From Nymphaea colorata (taxonomy: Eukaryota; Streptophyta; Magnoliopsida; Nymphaeales; Nymphaeaceae): a stretch of DNA of 64,000 nt. Position numbers and translations under genes: made by a program. The stretch spans positions 20,351,716 to 20,415,715 of the forward strand of contig NC_045144.1 in NCBI RefSeq assembly GCF_008831285.2, read 5' to 3'. The notes under the pieces were generated by a model, which saw only the letters and a program-made list of their open reading frames with translations, had not been told where the DNA came from and did no database searches. Below, one piece after another: positions 1 to 13,400 of this stretch. Positions within the stretch are counted from its first letter, which is position 1. Every line of letters begins with the position of its first letter.

Positions 1-25
1 AGGAAATAAAATAAAAAGTCACATC

Positions 26-448
26 CATGACCATAAATATCGTGATATTAACGAGAAAATGATAAAAAAGAAAAATTTCAAGAAAAATGCATCTTCTTGA
101 AAAAATGTGAAAAATATATTTTTCGTGTTCTTCTCACATTTTCCCTTTTCTTTTGTTTTTATTTTTTTAAGGTTAGTGACATCATGGATTCACCTTTAAA
201 CATAAATTAAATTATTTATTATCATTCTTATTATCATTAAGACATTATTGATATCATTTTATCTAGTTTTTTAATGGCTTCTTATTTGTTTCTCATTTGC
301 TTTACTTTTACCTAATTTTAGGATTTTTTTCTTTTGTAAAAAATTTGCGAAGACTTTCCCAAAATCTTTTCGAGATAAACAATTTTGCAGAAAAATTTTC
401 GAGAAAAACCTCACCATTAGGAACCTGAGAATGATATTTGTAGCTATG
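26..448. mobile_element. MITE, family 'CATAGCCACAAATAT', copy A
   Basis: This 423-bp non-coding element begins CATGACCATAAATAT and ends with the reverse complement of CATAGCTACAAATAT, so its ends form imperfect terminal inverted repeats. It is flanked by imperfect 8-bp direct repeats (GTCACATC at 18-25, GTCACACA at 449-456; 6 of 8 match). Two related copies lie at 7761-8034 and 15461-15798. An 8-bp target duplication with short inverted ends suggests a hAT-type non-autonomous element; the superfamily is inferred. Confidence 0.6.
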
Positions 449-1600
449 GTCACACACCAAATGGAACATCAAAATTGATTTTCTGGCGTTTCAACTGGGT
501 TGTCAACTTGGTTTCAGGGGTGGTGAAGCTGGAAGCCCTCCTCGAGGTCACCCATTAGGATTTTTTAACATCCTACCTGCAAGCCACAACAGAGGTCCGC
601 ATAGCCATCTTTAAGGCCTTTATTACAGTTATTGCTCATTAGGATACTATGTGGTAGAGTTTATGAAGAATAATGAGGCACATCATTAGTCATATGATTC
701 AGTTTGAGGAATTTATATATTCTAGCCTCAAGCAAATGATGAAGTACAAGTCCGCTTTCAGAATGGCGATGGCTATGTTATAAATAAGAAAATGCTCAGT
801 TAGAGGCAGAAAATATGTTAATGTCCACTGGTAGCAGTGAATCAGCCAACCAAATGAAATTTCACCCCAATTTAAGTCATTGTGCAACTGTTTGCATTTA
901 ATAAATAACTACCCCGCGTTTTGGAATGGTGGCCACGATAAGACCGCAATCTTACCATCCAACAGTAGTAAGCTACTCTACTAGACTGATTCCATGCAAC
1001 ACTTGCAGAAGATCAGCAACTGAATGAACTATTACTGTATCCATTTTCTGTTACTGGCAATTTTGCACAAAGGATTAAACCCAGAGGCATACAAGAAACA
1101 GTGCCACAAATCCCTTAAAGCATATTGTTTCTTTCATTTCATTAAGCAGTTCGATTCTTTTGTTCTTTACAGAAATTTGAGTTCAGTGGCATCTCACGTT
1201 GTCATGCACCAGAAGTGTTTATTACATGAAGCATTCCGAAAAACTACATTATCAAAACATCGGACAAAAAACGTGCCCAGAATGGAATTTCTCTTCCTCT
1301 CAACTGATAGAAAAAAGTGCCAACAATGAAAAAACCTTGGGTAACAGGGAGATAGCAACACAACAAAGGACATCACCATAGAGTAGAATGCCATAGCTTG
1401 AGGAACTGCAAGGCAGTTTCCTATCTTTCAGCTTACCAAATCATGCAATATAAACTATGAACTACACCTCCAATGCAGAAAACAACAGTATTCAAGATCA
1501 GGAAATGGAAATCTCTGATAATGTAGTCAACTTGGAGAAGAAAATGAATGCTAGATGAAAAGATAGACCAAGAAATAACCAACATCCACATACTTGTAGC
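449..1600. other. gene-poor stretch
   Basis: Several short reading frames occur on both strands, but none has recognisable homology, splice structure or codon bias that I can defend. I see no gene here. The region lies downstream of ZW10. Confidence 0.5.
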
Positions 1601-2002
1601 TAGGCATGTTAACAAATCAGATTCAAATCAAATATACCCCTAACTATATCTGCTTTTTCAAATATTCACATATTCAGATTCCAATACCAACAAAGAGAAG
1701 TGATATCTAAATCTGAATATGCTTTTACATTCATTTCCAAATCCAAATCCAAATTTTGAACCAAATTTGGCATTTTTCAAAATTGTAAGAGAATAAGGTA
1801 TACAATATTTATTTAAAAATAAATCAGATCATAATCATATCAGATATTTATGTACATCTGGATCCGAATCTAATGGGATGTCATCTCTTAAATCAGAATC
1901 CAATCCGATTTCTTAATCGGATATTAATTTTTTTTCATATCCAATTTTTTTAGAACGGTTCAGTCGGATATCCAATCTAGATCAGATATATTGACATCTC
2001 TA
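1601..2002. mobile_element. MITE with TAGGGATGTCAA-like ends
   Basis: This 402-bp AT-rich element has inverted ends of about 24 bp: the left end starts TAGGCATGTTAACAAATC and the complement of the right end starts TAGAGATGTCAATATATC. The interior is rich in short variants of ATCCAAAT and GGATAT. The 8-bp flanks (CTTGTAGC and CGTGTGAC) match at only 5 of 8 positions, so any target duplication has decayed. A hAT-like origin is inferred from the end sequence. Confidence 0.6.
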
Positions 2003-2240
2003 CGTGTGACAGGAAGGCATCAGAAAACAAAGGTGAAAAAAGGAGACTTAGTTCTAGATTCCAAATGAATTTTGTCATCAACTTCAATATATCTTGTAAG
2101 CATATTAATCAGAAACAGAAACTGCGGAGAAAAATTGGAAAGAAAAGGCAAATGACATTAATATAGAGAAACGAGGACTAAATAATATACTTAATTTACA
2201 TAAAAAAACTTCAATGATGCCATGTAATGAATAAATGAAC

Positions 2241-2468
2241 TCAGCTGCTGACTAGATCCCAGGTGAACGGAATCCATCTGCCCTTTCCTGGGAGAAGAAC
2301 AGTTCTTGTTATCTTCATAGCCTCTTTAGAATCGTAATAGTAGATGGGCTGCTGCTTATTTGTTATATTGCCTCTCAACCACAATATAATGTTGGCGGTG
2401 CCAGTATGCAGACAACCTTTACACATCTCGGTATTTGTGGTGGACCAGACACAGTCCACACAGGAAAC
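2241..2468 (-). CDS. possible terminal exon with CxxC-x9-CxxC motif, unknown product
   Basis: After a splice-acceptor-like ATCAG, the minus strand has 75 codons open to a TGA. The peptide starts with a CVDC...CKGC pair (two CxxC knuckles nine residues apart, zinc-ribbon-like). A mixed hydrophobic and basic stretch follows, and the end reads GRWIPFTWDLVSS. It looks more like real coding sequence than the surrounding AT-rich DNA. I do not recognise the family. It lies 340 bp downstream of the ZW10 stop on the same strand. It could be the last exon of an undetected small gene, an alternative 3' exon of ZW10 (the phase would fit exon 13) or a pseudo-exon. Confidence 0.35.
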   Translation of the reverse strand, partial: VSCVDCVWSTTNTEMCKGCLHTGTANIILWLRGNITNKQQPIYYYDSKEAMKITRTVLLPGKGRWIPFTWDLVSS

Positions 2469-2807
2469 CTGATTTCATGTAAATCAATAAGCCATCTCAT
2501 AAATCACAGTCAACAGTAAATAATCACAGTCCGTGATAAATAATGAGACTGCAAAATGGCCAATATAAGATGTCCAAAAAACTGCTTCTTCATCTGCATT
2601 ATGTTCACATGGGAAGACAATATGCAACAAACACAGTTTCCCAGAAAAAGTGCAATTCATTCAGATGACCAGTATCAATCAACTGAACATCTTGTGGCTG
2701 AAACAAGAAGTAAGCAAGGGTGTAGAAACAACTTGTGATCTATGCATATTCCTTTCAACGATCTGACCTTTCAACGATCAGACGTTATTTTACCTCACGT
2801 ACCTGTT

Positions 2808-5800
2808 CTAAAAATAAGCACTTTCTATTCTAGATAGGCACTCCTTTCGTATAGGTGAATCAGCAAATATTGCTTTCACAAAATCCAGAACCTGTACACC
2901 AATAAAAGCAAATGTTTCATGAGAGAAATTTCAGATACCAGAAAAATTATTAACTGAACATAACTAACAAACTCACCGTAATTATACATGAAAACTACAT
3001 AATTAAAAGAGTTTAAGTTGCATGCAAATAGTCGGCTGTAGTCATTGTGATTCACAAATCTAAAATCAGATTGATGGCGATCACCAATCCTCCATAAAAA
3101 AAAGTATGGAATCATGTTTGCACACAGATGATCACCATAGATACTAAAAGACGTCATGAAAAAATAATGCCATTTAAAACTATTTGGAAGTTCTACATGC
3201 TCTTCCTCATATTATGGAGAAAACAGACTGCATCTTGCATTTTTCGAGCAATACAATTGGAAAGAGACCTCTCATCATAGTCACGAGTCTTTCCATTTAA
3301 TGATTAAAGAACTTTGTTCTACAGAGCACCCTTTGCAAGTTCAGAAATGAGAAAGGAAATAAAACTGCTTCTTCGCACGACACAGAAATAAACAGAGAAA
3401 GGTATTGTAATCAGATTCATGTTGTTGGGTCATTAATCATGTAATTCCAATACCAACTCTCCATAAGAATGGAGTGAGTCATATATGCTTGGTAAATAGA
3501 TGTGGAACACTCCCGAGCAACTTAATGAGACCAAATGAATGTGTGGTGTCACTAATCCATGAACAGATAATTAAAGATGCGCAACTGAATTATATATAAT
3601 GACACTAATCCACTGCACCACATCCACAAGGTCACCTGTGCAGTTAGCACAAATATTGTAACAATTAAATTCTTACCTCCAACTTTGAAAAGCCACAACT
3701 AGCAAGAGAGCCATCTTCCCAAGCCGCTGTAATTGATTTAAGAGACATATCCAATAAATCTGGAAAATTAAAAGTAGAACTTTCACTACATAATAGAGCA
3801 ATTAACCACTAGTTTAAAGACTGAGAATAAGGCAAACCTGCTAGTTTGCGGAGCTTGCATAAAGAAGGTATTAAATTCTCCAATTCAAACCATACGTCAC
3901 TGTCTGATCTCCTATCCTCACTTTTGTTGATTCTTATAGTCTCGAATAAAGTAGATAAATTCTCTAATATAATGTAGATTAATCTTTGAAGCTGCAAATT
4001 TTAATACTATGAGTGACCAAAAAAGGAAAAAAAATCCAAAAGTTCACAATAGACAATATATAAATAAGTACATTAAATAAAATTAACCACTAACTGATGG
4101 AGGAGCTGACCTGAAGTGTCTCATCAGCCCCCAGGTCATCTAGTTGGAGTACATCTTCATTTATCCTCGAGAAAACACGATCCAAAATGCTGCAAAGTGT
4201 TCTCCTATATGTAGCTGGAATGAGCACTGGTTCCCACAAGATATGAACCTTTTCAAGGACAAATACAACCTGATTTGGCAAAACAATTACCATTCAGATA
4301 TGCACCAATAATGTAAAATCTGGTCCATCTTTTTTGTAGCTTGATCTCATACCAAATGTTAAGACACAATGTATCTCAAATCTAGTGATTTGTCCTGATT
4401 AGTGCGAAACTGTTTCACTCTCCCAAGCAATGATAGAAACTCAAACCCAATCATGATTCTTCACCACATTTCTGACCTGATACCATATCTAAGCTAAGGA
4501 AAGAGGGGTTTTCTTGGTAGGTTATCAGACATTTCCCAAACATCACCCTTTCAGACACTAAAGATTCCTGTTCCTCCCTGTGGCTGTCCAATAGACCTGG
4601 AAGCGAACCCATGAAATTCATAGCCAGCTAAGAATAAGGGGAAGAGGACAGGTCAAGACTGTCACATATAGGAGGAGCTAGGTCAGTTCCCGGATCATAT
4701 GTAATATACAACTGAGCTATGCTGTAATAGCAGTCTTTTCCATGCCCTTAATTAACCAGCCATTGAGATGCTCATAAAGTAATAATCTAAAGTTGTAACA
4801 TATTAAAAATAGATATTTTAACAGTTTTAATATTTATAGATGGATCCAGAGTTCTGAAACTTATACTAAGCACAGACACTGATCATATTATTGTTTGCTT
4901 TACTTATAATTGACTGGCTATTGGCTATCATGTTGTGCAGTTGTTAGATATAATCATGTCCAGAAACAGCAAAAATCCTGTATAATATACAGGAAGCAAG
5001 AGGTATTTCTATTTTTGTTGAGATTTCAGTACCTGTTGCAGAACCTTTTAAGTTTATCTGTTGAAGTAACTCAAAATAGCTTAAACAGATAACAGTAATA
5101 AAATCAAAGAATACTCGCACAAACATGTCACAAAAAACACATGAATGAATGACATAAACATTTAGAAATTGAAACAAACCTGGTCTATAGCAAACTTTGC
5201 TGACTCAAAGTTCTGCCTTTGGTGAGTATTTTGAAATCCATTTGCACCATCCAAAGCCTGGAGCACAGGAAGAAAGACATAAGAATCAGATATGGCTTCT
5301 TTCAAGAATTTATCCAATATTACTAAGCCAAGATATTCAGCTTTGACCTCTTTTATATTCAGATCAGTAAGTTGAATTTGTTTCTGGAGTGTTTCTGCTG
5401 CTAACTGTTGGAAATTCGGGGCTATATCCACAAAGACCATAAGTTCACTTAGAGCAGATGGAGCAAATGCACGATACTGAAAAGAAAACAAGTACAAAGT
5501 TCAGCTGTTATGTACACTATACTGCAAAAGAGAAAATGAACACGAGAAACAAGATGAACACTTTCTCTGTCAAAGAAGTTCATTTCTCAAACTTCAAAAT
5601 AGAAGTATAATATTTTACATGGCCATCATGGCACAGGAATATGGTATTCAGAAACTAAGAAGTTCACCAAATTAACAGTAAAGAAAAAGATTTATAGAAC
5701 CACATGCTATTGCTCATTCACCACAAATTTTCCAGTCAACATCTGATCCTGCATTAGAGCTGTGGAGCTTAATTTTCATAATTTGCAAATCTTGTTGGTT

Positions 5801-8800
5801 TAGGCAGAAGCACTTTATAACCATAATAACATCTGGTTCTCAGGAATCAGGATCATCATGGAATGGGAAAATCTTGGAACAATGCAGAAAAGTTGTTTTG
5901 CTTGGGAAAGTTTCAACCTGCAAGTCTTTGAAGAATGATAAAACATTTACATGTCAAATATGTGAAAAAAAAATTACCAAACTAAAACAATATAGGATCC
6001 ATTGTCCCCATCAGCCATATGAACTCGTTGACTACTTTCAAGTTGTTTCTCACAAATCCAGCCCTATGTATGGATGCAGGACATCCAAAACTCTAAGATT
6101 AGAAAAAAAAACCAGTCATGAAAATCTGACGTGCAGATCAGATTGTATATAAGGATTTTCAAGTTTTATGGTTTAAGCATCTTCAGCCTGTTGCTTACAA
6201 TCTAGAGATCGGAATGTCATGATTTTAACCGTAATTCCCTCATAGTCATTGAAATTCTACATCAATATATGGGTTAGGTTTCATCTTTAATATTTTTTTT
6301 TTGTTTTTTACTAATAAATTAAAGATACTAAAATGGACTAAAGTTTCTTTTTCAATAAGCAAACCACAGCTAGAAAGAGGTAAGACCAGACCATGAACAT
6401 TTAAACTCTTGCCTTCAACTTAAAGTATCAAGTCCAACTTAATGACAGTTTGACAACCAGTTGTCCATAAAGAAGAAAATCTGATATTTTATGCAACTAA
6501 AATCCTATGTACCATAAGTTTCAACAACATATACATCATGATAACCTCAAACCACACAGAAATGAAATCAAGTCTCAACAAAGATGAAAACCTGATATTT
6601 TATGCAACTAACATCATATATATCACAAGTCTCAAGTATCAACAACATATACATCATGATAACCTCAAACCACACAGAAATGAAATCAAGGCACCTGTAC
6701 ATTTTCTATTTGTCATACGGAGATATGTTAAAGTGAGGGTTGGTACAAGATTATACAACGGTCAATCCACTCCCGGTCTTCCAAAAGCTATTGCAGTACA
6801 GTAAGTCTCTCTAAAGAAATACAGACAGGAAACATGTACATAACACAGGCGATAATAAAACCAGAATATACACTGACATGATAAAAGATACTAGACATCT
6901 CTATCTGAACAGAAACTGCAAGACTAATTGCCACTCATTGTAGCACGAGCAGCAAAGAACAAACTCAAAGCCTAAATTTTGTTGGATGAGAAATAAGATC
7001 TTGCTAAAGCAAGAAAAAACCAAAAGACTACCATACCTCAAATGCAAGCCCTAAAGCCTCCTGTGACAGATGCAGAAGATCATTGTATACGAGTATAGCA
7101 GCTTGGCTTACAGTTTTCAATTGCTTTTCTAGCTTCATAAAGAAAGAAAAGAGTAAACATCCAAATGTAGAATGCAAATATTGAGAATGAGACATAAAGC
7201 TATCAGTTACAACAGATGTGAAGATGTGAAATTCTTCAAGAACATAAAGAATAGCTAACACCAACATTCAAGCAAAGCATTCCCAACAATCATCATATAA
7301 AGGGAGAAAAACTGGTGATATAAATTCCTAAAACAACGTCATTTAGAAAGAAATGTGCATTGAGCTAATACCTCATTAATGTTTTTTACTGGTTCAACCA
7401 TGACAGATAATGCCATGTTTATCTAGATTCCTACATGTACCACGGATAAAACAATTTTGAGGATTCACAGCGGCAACACAACTATAAAAAAGAAAACCTA
7501 GTCTAGCTTGCAGCAAGTTCATGATGGCATACGGGAAACATTTTATGCAAGAACGCAGTATGTCCATTTTCAAACTAAAACAAACAGTCTATAGTGTAGT
7601 TTATGGTTGCACCCACATTCCGTGTTTAGATAGGAATTGCAAGAGAGGGCCATGGTGAGAAATATTTATCTGGGCAGAAGCAATTCATGCAGGCTAATTT
7701 TTTATTTTAAGAATCAGGCAAGATATCCAAGATTCAAATGCCATATTGGTAAGTATCCACTATAGCCACAAATATTGTTCTTGGGTTTTTATCGGCAAAG
7801 TTTTTCTCGCGTATTTATCAGCAAAGTTGTTTTTTCCAAGAAAATCTCGGGAACATCTCAGAATTTTTTAAAAAAATAAAAATCAAAATGTTAAGCAACA
7901 ATAAAAGAAATGAAAAAACTAATAAGTATTGTATTGCATTTAGGAGGTTATGTTAAATCCCGTTTTTATTGTTTTCCTTTTTTTCCCGTTAATATCGCAA
8001 TATTTTTGAAAATATCATGATATTTGTGGCTATGGTATCCACTACAGGTTGAGGCATACAACATCCAGAATCACCAACATATCAACGATTTGAAAACAAC
8101 CCAACGGTATCAACATTTTAGAATAGCTCAGAGTATGAAGCAAAACACTGCAGACACACACACATATATGAACTATACTAGGTTTGTATTTTTCACAAAA
8201 AACGCTTTTTCATGCATCTTAATTTTATGTTTTATGTGAATGTCTCTTTAACTTTAACAATTTATATCATAAAAACTATTCTTCATATTTTCTCTTTCAA
8301 TTTTTCGAACTGAGATTTTCCCCAATACATCCCAAGAAAAAACAATTTCAGAAATCCTTACAAGAGAAAGCTCACAAAGAAATTTATAAGCATGAGCTCA
8401 GTTAGTATATACAAGCCCATCTTCTAGATTTAAACAATATCATTTCACATCATGATCAGTTCACTAAAGATACAGTGACACCTCTGGTCTTTCCACTGCT
8501 ACAGATAATATATCTTCATATACAATCTAAGAAGCCTCTATTGAACAGAATAATAAGATGAAGTGCATATCTGTCCATCATGTCCATTCCATCTCTGAAA
8601 AGTTACTCTCAAATTTTGCAGCTACATCTACATTCTTTTCCACATGATATGCCTCACCTAGGAAAAGAGCTTGACAGTGGCAAGCAAGTGACTAAATAAA
8701 GACATGATTATGTCAACAACTAACATTGACTGGAAGAAGAATCAAAACAGACCAATAGATTAAGGTACATTATTTTGACAAATTTTCTCTGATAAAATTA

Positions 8801-10413
8801 CTTCTTATATAGGAAAAGAATCTCATGATCATGAATAAACAGAAAGAAATGAGTATGTGATGAATAACCTTGACTGGAATAATAACAAGATAAAGCAGGA
8901 GGGAATCCCTTGCAGCATGATAAAATTCGAGTGCCACCATGTTTGATGATACAGAAGCATCCTACACAGAGTTGACATTATCAAAAAAGAAAAAAAAAGT
9001 CATACGAGAATTACCACAAAGACTTAAAAGACATCCAAGGTGGACATTCTCAAAAATCTTTTGAAACTGAAGAATCAAAATGAACCCAAAACTTTTCATG
9101 GTTGCAGCTTCTTGTAAAAGAATTTTAGAACTAGCAGAAATGTTTATTTGTAACATGCCTAACATTATGCCATAAAATCCAAGAGCCTTGAAAATCATAG
9201 GTCACACCCTCTATTGTCGAACCCTACATTGGATAGTTGCAAATGACCCTGATACCAACTACAGCAGTCCATCCAAGAACCTATCTGGGTCTCCAATTAG
9301 GTGAATCCATTCAACCATATAGCCAGAGTTTATTTGTCAATGACAAAGGCTAGAACCATGATTAACCATACAGTTCTTTGACTGTTTACATGTCCAACTA
9401 CAATTACAAGTAATGCTCCCAAACTCTGTCACACGGGTACTGTTCTTAAGGAGCAGTACCTGTACCGTACCGATATGATACCGGTACAGGTACTGGTACA
9501 CACTTGGGTGCATCTCGGGTACTTGTTTGACCATACCGGGTACAGTCAACGTACCTGGGTACGTATCTGGCTTTTTTCCGACTCAATCAAAGTTGACCGT
9601 GTCCAAAACCATCTTTAAATTAGGGCTTTTGTTTTTCTTTTTTACTTTTAAACAAAACGCAAAACCCTCGACTGTTGTCAAGGGCTCTATGTATCACCCA
9701 CAGCAGCAGCACATGTGGAGTTCTCCGGCGACATTGGGTGCTCGATCGACTGGATTTTGGCAGTTTTCAGCGAGAAGCAATGTCTCTGGTGAAGGGCAAT
9801 GCAGCTGCTGTTGTTCAACGACTTCTCCATCGCTGATTTGGGCATTTTTTGTTGAAGCTTCATATTTAAGCTTCTTTTTGTTTTTGGCAGTCTCTAGTTG
9901 TCCATCAATCTATCAGTTTACTTCTGGCGGCAGGTTTAGAATCGTCTGTCCTTCTTCTATGACCTGAATCAACTATTCTTCTTTTTTCTTCTTCAAAAAT
10001 CATATCATCTACAATCGTGCATGCTCCTATGTTATTTTCTGTAATTCGCCCATTCCATTTCAGCATTTAGCACTTAGATTCCAGTTCCACAATGCTGAGT
10101 CGTACTTCGTATTTGACTGTCTAAGGGGCTGTTCAGTTGTTTGGTAGATGATTTTCCTCATTCCATTGCAACTGTGCAATATATGCAGCAGACAACATTG
10201 AGATTGATATGTATTTTGTCCACATGCATAAAGTTTTTCATAGGTTTCTTAAACACACTGCTGCAGGAGCCGTTGGTATATATCTTTTGTGTTTTTTACT
10301 TGTTTATGTTGATATATGTTTTCTAGTTTATGTTGATATATATGTTTTATGTTGTTTACTTGTCATAGATATTTTTATGTTGTTTACTTGTTCATCATTT
10401 CTTAGTAAGTTTT

Positions 10414-10473
<60 letters not shown>

Positions 10474-13400
10474 CCATACCCCCGCACCCAAGTTTTTTGA
10501 AAATGATCCATACCCGTACCCATACACACACCTGCACTGGTACCCATACCTACACACGTACCTATGTGACATAGCACCCAAATTGGAGTGTCCATGTGAC
10601 ATAGTGCCCCAAGCCTTGTCAGTCCTATTCGACCATGTGAAAGAAAAGTCTATTCCAACAGATTACATTTCTCAATTTTCCATGCAAGAAACAAGGAATT
10701 TTTTATGTATATATTTTTTTCAAACAAGGAAAGAGTGATTTCTCTTTCAATTTGGCGACAATGTAATAGTATTTAATTCTTCATGAATTTCCACTACTCA
10801 GTTACCATTCCTTAGATAGTGATATGCTTAAGTAGACTTGCCAATCTCATTGCATTGTTCAAAAGAGTATCTGACTTTGGGGATACACTTTGCAAGAGAT
10901 TTACATAAATTTTTAAACAAGTTTGTCAATGCAAAATTACGTCTAAAATGGCAATGATGATCTCCATTTTTCGAATTTTCAACTTTTTCTAAATTTGCAG
11001 ATAGGCCCCTAGACTTGGCTGATTTGCCTAGGCTGGTTGCTCTTAGGCGACCTGTTACTTGAAAATGCCTAAGCCATCATCTAGGCCCTCAACAGGCTAT
11101 TTTTTCTCCAACAACCTAGATTTTTTTTCCCTACTATCTGAGGCAAATTTTCTTCTTCTTCTTCTTCTGTTTTAATGCAACCCATTTATTTGATGTTGCA
11201 TATTTGCACATGGGCACATAGCACAAGTTAGTACATACACCATCACACTTGAATATTTTATAATGCCCCTGTGGCTGTGGCTAAAGTCTTTCAGCGACAG
11301 ATTATTTAGCCATCCAGCAGCTGGCTGGTTCACACACACACACACACACACACACACAACACATAGATACATACATATATATATATATGTTTATTAGAAA
11401 TTATAACAAAAATGGTTTTATGATATTGACATGGAAGCTGTACTATTTAAAAAATCTATGTTCCCCCTTTTTTATTTAAATTAGATATTTTAGGCTCTTT
11501 TTAGGCTTTTACGTTTAAAAATTATAGTTACACATTTAGTAGTAGCTAATTAAGAAAATATTTTTTTTTTCATACTCTGTAACACTGGAAAACATTGATA
11601 TTGACTTGTAAGTTCCTTTTATGCTACATGACTTGTAAACAATTGTTCAATTTCATTAAATTTGATTTTTCAAACTTCTAACTGTGATTTTATGAAATGT
11701 CAAAATTTTAATTGTTTTATCGTTATAAGTTGATAGTTAGAGGTGCTTCATTGAAAACGTTTCAGCCCTTTCGTTCTTTCTCTCTCTCTTTTTTTTTCTT
11801 TTTGACTGCTTAATGTGCCTAACCCTGCTAGACTCTAGGCGCAACCCACTGCCTAGGCTGCATAGAGTGCGTTTGACAACATGGTTTCCATAATCATGGA
11901 GACAAGCGGAGAATCACTGATCTCCTTTGCATCCAAGAGTTTGCAGCATCAGAGAATAAATCAGCAAAATGTTAGACATTCAGAGGTAGTACCAACAACA
12001 GAAACAATAGCACATTATTGGACTCTGCTTGTTTGTTTTCGCATGATTTATTCAAGACAAGAACTTGATATTCAAACCTCAACAACAGGCCAAAAATTTT
12101 TCAATCAATAGAAATATGTATTGTTTTTTACACAATAGAATTATGGAACTTAATTTCCAAGAATTCATTTGTCAGGTACCTCAAGTGTTTCCCGGACTAG
12201 TTTCATGAGTTGAGATGCAGCTCTAGACACCAGGCGAACATTAGGCCAAAAAGGGATATCCTCTTTGTTGTTTGAGAGATTATCAGCATTTGTACCTTCA
12301 AGACTCTCACTCCTTCTTGTGTTTTCCTGTAAAAGAATGCCATCCTTTCTATGACGTGAACTTCTGAAGAACCAACAGTAATAGCAACATGCTTACCTGA
12401 GAAAGAGAAAAGTCACAACTCAAAAGCAGTTTTCGAGCTTTTGCCACAATTTCATTCTTCTTCCTGGAAGCAAAGTGGACTTCGACATTCTGAGCAAATC
12501 TGGTCAACTTTTCATTCTGGCCATCAGTCATTGGAATAAACAAGATGTCTCCCAATGACCCTTCAAACTCTTCTGTGGCTTTCAAGATACCTTGATATTC
12601 AGCAACCTTAGATGCTTCACTAGGCACAACCTGCTCAAGTAATTAATGATTCTAAAAGTTCAGCAACAGTGCATGGAGAAATGAATCATTCAAGAAGATG
12701 AATAGTAAATCAGTAAATTACGGAGTGACAACTGAGTATTTCAAATTTTCAATAATACCACAAGATCTTTGAAAGCAATAAAAGCAGTGAAAGACATGGA
12801 AGGCTTCGTCTATTAGACCACAAGCTCGCATAGAATCGTGTTCGATAAGTCTATTATCTAATGACATGAACATTAGCAAGATCTTAGAAAAGTTAAACCA
12901 CAAAAATCAAAATAATATAGTTTAGCTATATCTCAGCAGAGGTAAATCCCACAACAATGTAGGTTCGCCAGACAAATTATCATTCATAGTTTAAGTAACA
13001 AAGCAGCACCGAGTTCACAACTGCAAAGTGATGAAGACCTTGTACACTCTAAAGGTCAAATGAAGTTCACATATAAACATTACTTTCAAAATGATCATTG
13101 AGTGCCAAATTTTCTTGCATAAAGGTTCACTTTAAATCCTGCAGATTAGAGGAACATAGCTGCCATCTGAATCAGCAACAGTGCATGCATGCATAGACAT
13201 GCTAAAGGCACTAATGACTAATCATGTATAGCATATCTGGTTGAGAAATTTTTACTCAAAGAAGCCTGCCAGCCACTGAAATATGTTATTCTCATGGGAT
13301 CATGAGAGCCCTAGGATGTGATTACATCAAACTGGAACATTTTGAACTCTTTACATCCTGGAACATTTTGAACTCTTCCATCCCAGAACACTTAGAATAC

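Noticed and set aside
9527-9967. 146-codon open frame inside hAT-like element 1
   Set aside because: Low-complexity composition, no transposase or other domain, and it crosses subterminal repeat DNA of a non-autonomous element.
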